DNA of 5,070 nt from NCBI GenBank assembly GCA_026994125.1, contig JALWRJ010000299.1:1-5070 (forward strand). Reading direction: 5' to 3'. The notes beneath the pieces were generated by a model, which saw only the letters and a program-made list of their open reading frames with translations, was not told the DNA's origin and did not search any database. The position numbers and the translations under genes are program-made. Positions 1 to 5,070 of the stretch are shown piece after piece. This DNA is from Cyclobacteriaceae bacterium. Its GTDB lineage: Bacteria; Bacteroidota; Bacteroidia; Cytophagales; Cyclobacteriaceae. How positions within the stretch are numbered: the first letter of the stretch is position 1; each line of letters starts with the position of its first letter.

Positions 1-423
1 CCAATTAATGGTAATGGCTTGGGCATCTAAATTTATGGGCTTGTAGTCAATTATGCCATTACCGTAAATTTTTACGTTATGGGTAAGCATGTTTAGGGTA
101 ATGGAATCATCGGCATGGTAGTTTACTGTTGTTTTTATGTCGCCCTTGGGTACTTTTTTAAGCGAATCAGCCTTGGCCGATGCGGCCGAATCAAGTGCCG
201 CCTCAGGAATGGAGTCTAAAGCCATTTTCATGAGTGAATCTAAGGCTTGGCCTTTTTGGCCGGCTAAGGCGGAATCGAGCCCCATAGTATTGGTTGAATC
301 AATTTTTGAAGGTATATTTACCCTGGCACTATCGGATAGCTCCTGTGCTTTGGCTTGAAAATTGTAGTTGAGCAGAAAAAAAGCCGCAATAAGCAAGGGG
401 CGAAATGATGCGAAATATTTCAA
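1..423 (-). CDS. lptD: LptD/OstA-like LPS assembly outer-membrane protein, N-terminal part (truncated by window edge)
   Basis: The minus strand is open from the left edge to beyond 525. Read from TTG at 423 it gives 141 residues. Residues 1-26 form a good signal peptide (Lys/Arg near the start, hydrophobic core LLIAAFFLL, Ala-Lys-Ala before Gln27). Residues 28-95 are an Asp-Ser-rich linker with repeated Leu-Asp-Ser units. From about residue 98 the chain reads VNYHADDSITL and then VKIYGNGIIDY, ending near INLDAQAITINW. This matches the start of the periplasmic OstA/LptA-like beta-jellyroll that precedes the barrel in LptD; the family inserts LPS into the outer leaflet. The barrel lies outside the window. 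The start is uncertain: TTG at 498 and ATG at 525 are in the same open frame. ATG 525 has an AGAGG six bases upstream but would overlap the divergent amidase start; TTG 423 gives the cleaner signal peptide. The family call rests on short motifs plus context. Confidence 0.8.
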   Translation of the reverse strand, partial: MKYFASFRPLLIAAFFLLNYNFQAKAQELSDSARVNIPSKIDSTNTMGLDSALAGQKGQALDSLMKMALDSIPEAALDSAASAKADSLKKVPKGDIKTTVNYHADDSITLNMLTHNVKIYGNGIIDYKPINLDAQAITINW

Positions 424-505
424 TTTATGTGGCGTATCCTTCGGTTTGTCGGTTTTTTTTAGAAATTTGCGTAAAGGTATTTCATTAACATTGAACAATC
501 GTAGT

Positions 506-1288
506 ATGAAAAGAAATTTTAGCATATTCAGCCTCTCGGCAATAATCGTGCTAAGCTCTTTCACTACCTTAGAAAAAACATTTAACAAGGTAGATAAAAT
601 TGTGATTGATGCCGGCCATGGTGGCAAAGACCCCGGCACACATGGCGAACTATCTAATGAAAAGGATATTGCTTTAAATATTGCCCTTAAACTGGGCAAA
701 ACCATTAACACTTACCTGCCCGATGTGGAGGTGATTTATACCCGCGATTCTGACCATTTTGTAGAATTAGAAGGAAGAGCTTACATCGCTAATAAAAATG
801 GAGCCGATTTGTTTATTTCTATCCATTGCAATGCCGTATCGAACGATAAAATTTATGGAACCGAAACCTATGTAATGGGGTTGGATAAGGTAGAAGGTAA
901 TATGCGAGTGGCCGAAAAAGAAAATTCCGTTATTTTTTTAGAAGATAATTACGAAGAAAAATACGAAGGGTTTAACCCCAAAGACCCCGAATCGGTAATT
1001 TTGCTTACCCTTAGCCAACATGCATACCACGAAAAAAGCATCGAACTGGCTGCCAACATCGAAAAACAATTTAAAGAGCGGGCCGGCCGTAGAAGCAGGG
1101 GCGTTAAAATGGCTCCTTTCTGGGTGCTTTGGCGCACTTCTATGCCCAGTGTGCTGGTAGAAACCGGCTACCTGACTAATTCTAAAGAAGAAATGGATTT
1201 AAATGACCCCCTTAAGCAAGAGTACATTGCTTCGGGAATTTTTAGAGCCTTTCGAGATTATAAAAAGGCTATTGACCAATCCAATTAA
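506..1288 (+). CDS. N-acetylmuramoyl-L-alanine amidase (Amidase_3, zinc-dependent)
   Basis: A 260-residue protein that should cleave the amide bond between N-acetylmuramic acid and L-alanine in peptidoglycan, in the periplasm. The Amidase_3 zinc site and catalytic residues are all visible: His38 in DAGHGGKDPG, Glu52 in NEKDIAL, His107 in SIHCNA and Glu219 in PSVLVETGYLTN. Residues 1-20 (MKRNFSIFSLSAIIVLSSFT) are a signal peptide or membrane anchor with no lipobox Cys. An insert at about residues 115-178, with GTETYVMGL and ENSVIFLEDNYEEKYEGF, is typical of Bacteroidota homologues. There is no SPOR, LysM or AMIN domain. ATG 506 was chosen because it gives the signal sequence; the frame is open upstream to TTG 368, but that stretch is antisense to lptD and does not look like protein. 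It is the first gene of the plus-strand run, six bases before the MCE gene. It could be called AmiC-like, but the symbol is not certain. Confidence 0.95.
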   Translation: MKRNFSIFSLSAIIVLSSFTTLEKTFNKVDKIVIDAGHGGKDPGTHGELSNEKDIALNIALKLGKTINTYLPDVEVIYTRDSDHFVELEGRAYIANKNGADLFISIHCNAVSNDKIYGTETYVMGLDKVEGNMRVAEKENSVIFLEDNYEEKYEGFNPKDPESVILLTLSQHAYHEKSIELAANIEKQFKERAGRRSRGVKMAPFWVLWRTSMPSVLVETGYLTNSKEEMDLNDPLKQEYIASGIFRAFRDYKKAIDQSN

Positions 1289-1294
1289 CCATCC

Positions 1295-2242
1295 ATGACA
1301 CTATCCAAAGAAGTAAAAGTTGGCGCATTTGCAGTGGCTGCAATTACCGTTATGTATTTAGGCTTTAACTACCTAAAAGGGGTTGATCTGTTGTCGGGAA
1401 CCAGTAAATATTATGTGGTATATCAAGATGTGGCCGGCCTAACAAAATCGAACCCAGTAACTATTAACGGCTATAATGTGGGCCGGGTATCTAATATCAA
1501 ACTTTTACAAGCTAAGCAAAACCGTATTTTAGTCGAACTCGATATCGACTCCGACATTATTTTAGGCGATACCGCTTTGGCCAAACTAAATGCCGATTTG
1601 CTGGGGGGCGTGTCTATTGTTATTTTTCCCGGTAGTATTGATAAGCCTTTAGCGCCTGGCGATACCCTAAATGCTAAAATTGACCCTGACTTAACCGAAC
1701 TTTTTTTAGAAAGTGCGCAGCCAATATCCGATAATTTGCAGGCTACTATGCGAAAACTTAATGTGTTGTTGGAAGACTTATCGGGTAGTGGCGAAGAACT
1801 AAAAAAAGCATTGGTAAGCTTTACAAAGCTATCCAATAATTTGAATGCCCGCATTTACGAAAACAAATCTTCGTTAAAAAGCACCTTAGCAGAATTTGAA
1901 AAACTAACTAAAAACCTGAATAAAACCGTAATTGGGCTTAAACCCACCCTCGATAATGTGCGGGTATTGTCCGATTCGTTGTCGCAATTAGAGTTAAACA
2001 CCACCCTGCAGCGGGTTGATAGCCTTTTAATTGAAATTACCCGGCTAACACACCTCATGCAAAACGATACCAGCACTTTAGGCAAACTCATGCACGATGA
2101 TGCGCTTTATAATAATATGAACCAAACCATGGCCGATTTAGACACCCTGTTGGTACATATAAACGAAAACCCTAAACATTTTTTTGGCCCACTGGGCAAA
2201 AGCAAAAAACAAATTGAAAAGGAAGCCAATAAAAACAACTAG
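1295..2242 (+). CDS. MCE/MlaD family lipid-transport protein
   Basis: A 315-residue protein with one N-terminal membrane anchor (about residues 9-26), one MCE domain (about 38-115) and a long helical C-terminus. The MCE domain shows the usual pattern YVVYQDVAGLTKSNPVTING followed by VGRVSNI, then the strand and turn GDTALAKLNADLLGGVSIVI. Residues 135-260 are heptad-like and rich in Leu, Ser, Thr and Asn, consistent with the alpha-helical barrel or needle that MCE hexamers extend across the periplasm. The C-terminal segments STLGKLMHDDALYNNM and NENPKHFFGPLGK resemble those of Bacteroidota members as I remember them. The known role of the family is phospholipid or other lipid transfer between the membranes, normally with an MlaE permease and MlaF ATPase; neither is in this window. 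The six-base gap after the amidase gene points to co-transcription. The exact substrate and direction cannot be told from sequence. Confidence 0.93.
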   Translation: MTLSKEVKVGAFAVAAITVMYLGFNYLKGVDLLSGTSKYYVVYQDVAGLTKSNPVTINGYNVGRVSNIKLLQAKQNRILVELDIDSDIILGDTALAKLNADLLGGVSIVIFPGSIDKPLAPGDTLNAKIDPDLTELFLESAQPISDNLQATMRKLNVLLEDLSGSGEELKKALVSFTKLSNNLNARIYENKSSLKSTLAEFEKLTKNLNKTVIGLKPTLDNVRVLSDSLSQLELNTTLQRVDSLLIEITRLTHLMQNDTSTLGKLMHDDALYNNMNQTMADLDTLLVHINENPKHFFGPLGKSKKQIEKEANKNN

Positions 2243-2262
2243 CCCGGATAAGCCCTGTGCCC

Positions 2263-3891
2263 ATGGATATAACATTTAACAAAAATGAAGATCAAAATAA
2301 ACAGTTGCTGGCAGAGGTAAAAAGGCGGCTGCAAAAAGTGAAAAAAGGAGGGGGCGAAAAAAGGATTGAGAGCCATCATAAAAAGGGCAAACTAACTGCA
2401 CGCGAACGCATAAATTACCTAACCGATACCAATACCGAATTTTTAGAGATAGGTGCATTTGCAGGCGAAAATATGTATAACGAAGTAGGAGGCTGCCCCT
2501 CGGGAGGGGTGGTTGCCGGCATAGGCTATGTAAGTGGCAAGCAATGCGTAATTGTAGCCAACGATGCTACTGTAAAAGCCGGTGCTTGGTTTCCGATTAC
2601 AGCCAAAAAAAATATGCGGGCGCAAGAAATTGCCATAGAAAATCGGCTTCCTATTATTTACCTGGTAGATTCGGCCGGGGTGTTTTTACCAATGCAAGAC
2701 GAAATTTTTCCGGATAAGGAGCATTTTGGAAGGCAGTTTAGGAATAATGCCGTTATGTCGAGCATGGGAATTGTGCAAGTAGCAGCCATTATGGGTAGTT
2801 GTGTGGCCGGTGGTGCCTATTTACCTATTATGTCGGACGAAGCCCTGATAGTTGATAAAACCGGATCCATCTTTTTGGCCGGCTCGTACCTGGTAAAATC
2901 GGCCATTGGCGAGGTAATTGATAACGAAACTTTAGGAGGAGCTACTACCCATTGCGAAGTTTCGGGCGTAACCGATAATAAATTCCCGAACGATAAAGCA
3001 GCCTTGGACTATATTAAGGATATATTTGCTAAGCTAGGCAATTCCCCCCAGGCAGGGTTTAATCGTATAAAGCCTCAAAAGCCCCGTTTAAATCCGGAAG
3101 AACTTTATGGCCTACTACCAACCGATAGAACAAAACCTTACAATATGCACGAGCTTATATACCGGCTTGTGGATAACTCGGAGTTTTCGGAGTATAAAGC
3201 TGCGTATGGTAAAACCTTGATTTGTGGCACAGCTCGAGTAGATGGTTGGGCGGTAGGTATTGTGGCCAATCAACGGCTGGTAGTAAAAAGCAAGAAAGGC
3301 GAAATGCAAATGGGCGGAGTTATTTACTCCGATTCGGCCAATAAGGCTGCCCGCTTTATTATGAACTGCAACCAGCGTAACATACCCTTGGTGTTTTTGC
3401 AGGATGTAAGCGGTTTTATGGTGGGCAGTAAAGCTGAGCATGGTGGTATTATTAAGGATGGAGCCAAAATGGTAAATGCCATGGCTAATTCGGTAGTGCC
3501 CAAATTTACTTTTATTATAGGCAATTCTTACGGAGCCGGCAATTATGCCATGTGTGGCAAAGCCTACGACCCACGGTTAATTTATGCCTGGCCTACTGCC
3601 CAAATGGCGGTAATGAGTGGGGCAGCTGCAGCCAATACCTTGTTGCAAATTAATGTAGCTGCTGCCAAAGCCAAAGGGCAGGTACTGAGCGACCAGGAAA
3701 AGAAAGAACAACTGGAAAAAATTACCAGCCGTTACAACGAACAACTAAGCCCGTACTATGCGGCTGCTCGTTTGTGGGTAGATGGCATTATCGACCCCCT
3801 GGAAACTCGCAAGGTTATTTCGATGGGTATAGAGGCGGCCAATCATGCCCCTATTACAAAGCCTTTTAATGTAGGTGTAATACAAACTTAA
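2263..3891 (+). CDS. Acyl-CoA carboxylase, carboxyltransferase (beta) subunit, methylcrotonyl-CoA carboxylase type
   Basis: A 542-residue full-length carboxyltransferase with two crotonase-fold halves. It transfers CO2 from carboxybiotin to an acyl-CoA in the cytoplasm. The N half carries the oxyanion-hole segment MGSCVAGGAYLPIM (residues 177-190) after LPIIYLVDSAGVFLPMQDEI. The C half carries PLVFLQDVSGFMVGSKAEHG and GNSYGAGNYAMCGKAYDPR (residues 430-448), then YAWPTAQMAVMSG. These motifs, in particular GAGNYAMCG, are closer to methylcrotonyl-CoA or geranyl-CoA carboxylase beta subunits than to propionyl-CoA carboxylase beta, so leucine or branched-acid breakdown is a reasonable guess, not a proof. 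ATG 2263 is preferred; an in-frame GTG at 2257 would add two residues. It follows the MCE gene by 20 bases and precedes the SirB1-like gene by 10. It needs an alpha subunit with biotin carboxylase and biotin carrier domains, which is not encoded here. Confidence 0.95.
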   Translation: MDITFNKNEDQNKQLLAEVKRRLQKVKKGGGEKRIESHHKKGKLTARERINYLTDTNTEFLEIGAFAGENMYNEVGGCPSGGVVAGIGYVSGKQCVIVANDATVKAGAWFPITAKKNMRAQEIAIENRLPIIYLVDSAGVFLPMQDEIFPDKEHFGRQFRNNAVMSSMGIVQVAAIMGSCVAGGAYLPIMSDEALIVDKTGSIFLAGSYLVKSAIGEVIDNETLGGATTHCEVSGVTDNKFPNDKAALDYIKDIFAKLGNSPQAGFNRIKPQKPRLNPEELYGLLPTDRTKPYNMHELIYRLVDNSEFSEYKAAYGKTLICGTARVDGWAVGIVANQRLVVKSKKGEMQMGGVIYSDSANKAARFIMNCNQRNIPLVFLQDVSGFMVGSKAEHGGIIKDGAKMVNAMANSVVPKFTFIIGNSYGAGNYAMCGKAYDPRLIYAWPTAQMAVMSGAAAANTLLQINVAAAKAKGQVLSDQEKKEQLEKITSRYNEQLSPYYAAARLWVDGIIDPLETRKVISMGIEAANHAPITKPFNVGVIQT

Positions 3892-3901
3892 TTTTACCTG
3901 C

Positions 3902-4729
3902 ATGAACCAAAAGGAATTAAAAGCGTTGGTTTCGTTGCTCGAAGACGAAGAATTAAGACCACAAATTGAGGAAAAAATTTACTCGCTTGGTAACGAAATA
4001 ATTCCTTTTTTAGAGCAAGAATGGGAGTCTAGTTTTGATGCCTCTGTGCAGGAACGCATCGAGAGCCTGGTGCATGCGCTTCAATTTAATCGCTTAAAAG
4101 AACGCTTGCAACAATGGAAACTTAACTCGCAAGACGACCTGCTTAAAGGCATGTGGTTAGTGGCCACTTACCAATACCCCGATTTAAGTTTAGAAAAACT
4201 AAGTAGCGATTTTGAGCAATTATATTACCAAGTGTGGCCTGTTTTTAACCCAACCGACCATCCCTACGACCAGGTAAAGGCCGTTAGCAATGCCTTGTTT
4301 GCTAAGCTTAGGTTTAAAGCCAATACGGTTAATTTTCATTCTCCGGCCAATTCAATGATTAACTCCGTGCTGGAATCTAAACGGGGAAACCCCATTGCCC
4401 TAAGCGTTATTTATTTGTTAATTGCCCAAAAACTTAATATGCCAGTGTATGGTGTTAATTTGCCTAATTTTTTTATTTTAACCTACCACGATAGCCAACG
4501 CCATATCCAGTTTTATATTAACTCGTTTAACAGGGGCTTAATTTTTACCAAAGAAGATATCGACCATTACCTGGCTCAACTAAATATAAACCCGCACCCT
4601 AAGTTTTACATGGCTTGTAACCACGAAGAAATTATAGCACGTGTACTGCGAAATTTAATGATAAGTTTCGAAAAGCTAGACAACCATCCTAAAGCCGATG
4701 AAGTGAAGCAGTTGTTAAATTTGTTTTAG
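3902..4729 (+). CDS. SirB1-like transglutaminase-fold protein (Transglut_core2 type)
   Basis: A 275-residue protein with no signal peptide or membrane segment, so probably cytoplasmic. Residues 1-72 are a helical, HEAT-like region (SLGNEIIPFLEQEWESSFD, then QERIESLVHALQF). Residues 78-200 match the SirB1/Transglut_core2 pattern: a helical stretch, then SPANSMINSVLESKRGNPIA, then LSVIYLLIAQKLNMPVYGV and LPNFFILTY. Members of this family usually have a His in the last motif (Pro-x-His-Phe); here the aligned residue is Phe190, so the transglutaminase-like catalytic His appears lost. I also see no Cys at the expected nucleophile region (RGNPIALS). The biochemical function of the family is not established; it is often annotated as a transcription regulator because of SirB1, on weak grounds. 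It starts 10 bases after the carboxylase gene and is the last of the plus-strand run. Confidence 0.85.
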   Translation: MNQKELKALVSLLEDEELRPQIEEKIYSLGNEIIPFLEQEWESSFDASVQERIESLVHALQFNRLKERLQQWKLNSQDDLLKGMWLVATYQYPDLSLEKLSSDFEQLYYQVWPVFNPTDHPYDQVKAVSNALFAKLRFKANTVNFHSPANSMINSVLESKRGNPIALSVIYLLIAQKLNMPVYGVNLPNFFILTYHDSQRHIQFYINSFNRGLIFTKEDIDHYLAQLNINPHPKFYMACNHEEIIARVLRNLMISFEKLDNHPKADEVKQLLNLF

Positions 4730-4784
4730 TATAGCAAATTTAATTGTGTAACCATACCAAGTATCCCTATTACCTTCTATCCTT

Positions 4785-4806
4785 TTGTTGGTGAAATCAC
4801 CAACAA
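4785..4806. repeat. Perfect 10-bp inverted repeat (hairpin or operator)
   Basis: The arms TTGTTGGTGA and TCACCAACAA are perfectly complementary and separated by AA. As RNA this would be a nine-pair stem with a four-base loop. It lies 55 bases after the stop of the SirB1-like gene and 73 bases before the Crp/Fnr start. No T-run follows directly; the nearest T-rich stretch begins about 20 bases later, so it is a poor intrinsic terminator. The symmetric TTGGTGA-AA-TCACCAA core could be a site for a dimeric regulator, such as the adjacent Crp/Fnr protein, or a copy of a dispersed repeat. The symmetry is seen directly; the role is inferred. Confidence 0.6.
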
Positions 4807-4832
4807 GTCGAGGAGGTTTTGCATCTCATTTT

Positions 4833-4840
4833 TACTTTTG
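4833..4840 (+). promoter_or_regulatory. Candidate Bacteroidota -7 promoter element for the Crp/Fnr gene
   Basis: TACTTTTG matches the Bacteroidota -7 consensus TAnnTTTG exactly. Transcription would begin a few bases downstream and leave a leader of roughly 30 bases before the TTG start at 4880. The -33 TTTG element is not present at the right distance (the nearest TTTG, at 4818-4821, is too close), so the promoter is either activator-dependent or a chance match. The inverted repeat at 4785-4806 would lie around -50 from this start, a position where an activator or autoregulator could act. Confidence 0.3.
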
Positions 4841-4879
4841 TATATGCATTGTTGTTAACCAGAACAGAAAAACCCAACA

Positions 4880-5070
4880 TTGAAAGCGGTAAAACATATC
4901 ATCAACTCAATTTGTCCTATTTCAAATCAAGCATTGGCAGCAGTTGAAAATTTGCTGGAGCATGAAACTTATCGAAAAGGCGAAGTTTTTATTTCAAGAA
5001 ATAAACGGAATGTAAAAGAGTTTTTTATCTTAAAGGGAATAGCTAAAAGCTATTTGATAGACCCCAATGG
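4880..5070 (+). CDS. Crp/Fnr-family cyclic-nucleotide-binding transcriptional regulator, N-terminal part (truncated by window edge)
   Basis: An open frame of 63 complete codons runs to the window end. The protein begins (L/M)KAVKHIINSICPISNQAL, a helical lead-in typical of Bacteroidota Crp/Fnr regulators, followed by the first strands of a cNMP-binding beta-roll: HETYRKGEVFISRNK, then FFILKGIAKSYLIDPNG. The ligand-binding loop and the C-terminal helix-turn-helix lie outside the window, so cAMP binding or DNA binding cannot be judged. No ATG occurs in this frame between the in-frame TAA at 4856-4858 and the window end; TTG at 4880 gives the expected N-terminus and is taken as the start. No clear ribosome-binding site precedes it; the upstream bases are A-rich, as is common in this phylum. 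The 150-nt gap and a candidate promoter suggest it is transcribed separately from the genes to its left. Confidence 0.75.
   Translation, partial: MKAVKHIINSICPISNQALAAVENLLEHETYRKGEVFISRNKRNVKEFFILKGIAKSYLIDPN

Noticed and set aside
137..358. Plus-strand 73-codon Ser/Ala/Glu-rich open frame
   Set aside because: It is antisense to the Asp-Ser-rich linker of the lptD-like gene, and its composition is explained by the complement of those repeated codons. It has no recognisable domain.
466..493. Possible amidase promoter: TTTG (466-469) and TAACATTG (486-493)
   Set aside because: The -7 element has a mismatch to TAnnTTTG, the spacer of 16 is short, and the leader would be only a few bases long. 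Too weak to list as a feature.
368..505. N-terminal extension of the amidase to TTG 368
   Set aside because: The extra 46 residues do not resemble a signal peptide or domain and lie over the lptD signal-peptide region; ATG 506 gives a normal export signal.
1471..2091. Two minus-strand open frames opposite the MCE gene
   Set aside because: Shadows of the strong plus-strand coding sequence, with no family resemblance.
2276..3524. Four minus-strand open frames opposite the carboxylase gene
   Set aside because: Shadows of a highly conserved plus-strand gene; their translations show no domain or plausible start context.
4785..4806. Intrinsic terminator for the four-gene run
   Set aside because: The stem is good but no T-run follows it on either strand, so it is listed as an inverted repeat instead. 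A terminator role is not excluded.
4844..4865. Integron-like attC core site near GTTAACC
   Set aside because: GTTAACC does not fit the GTTRRRY core, and no paired half-site is visible.

Overview
This 5.07 kb window looks like chromosomal housekeeping DNA from a member of the Bacteroidota. The evidence is moderate-to-low GC, short intergenic gaps with almost no Shine-Dalgarno sequences, proteins that resemble Bacteroidota versions of their families, and one match to the TAnnTTTG promoter element of that phylum. I cannot place it below phylum from sequence alone.

Layout. (1) The left edge, minus strand, holds the N-terminal part of an LptD/OstA-like outer-membrane LPS-assembly protein that runs off the window. 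(2) Diverging from it, on the plus strand, is a tight four-gene run with gaps of about 6, 20 and 10 nt: a zinc N-acetylmuramoyl-L-alanine amidase (506-1288), an MCE/MlaD-family lipid-transport protein (1295-2242), a carboxyltransferase (beta) subunit of a biotin-dependent acyl-CoA carboxylase (2263-3891) and a SirB1-type transglutaminase-fold protein (3902-4729). The spacing suggests one transcript. (3) A 150-nt intergenic region (4730-4879) carries a 10-bp inverted repeat, an isolated AGGAGG, a perfect -7 promoter match and a four-codon mini-ORF. (4) The right edge holds the first 63 codons of a Crp/Fnr-type cyclic-nucleotide-binding regulator, apparently starting at TTG, cut by the window end.

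How the genes fit together. LptD, the amidase and the MCE protein all serve the cell envelope (LPS export, peptidoglycan cleavage, inter-membrane lipid movement). The carboxylase beta subunit is metabolic; its alpha (biotin carboxylase/biotin carrier) partner is not in the window. The SirB1-like gene has no assigned function.

I see no mobile element, CRISPR array, RNA gene or clear new system. The points most worth a second look are the structured leader before the Crp/Fnr gene, the loss of the expected His in the SirB1-like protein, and the uncertain, possibly overlapping 5' ends of lptD and the amidase gene.
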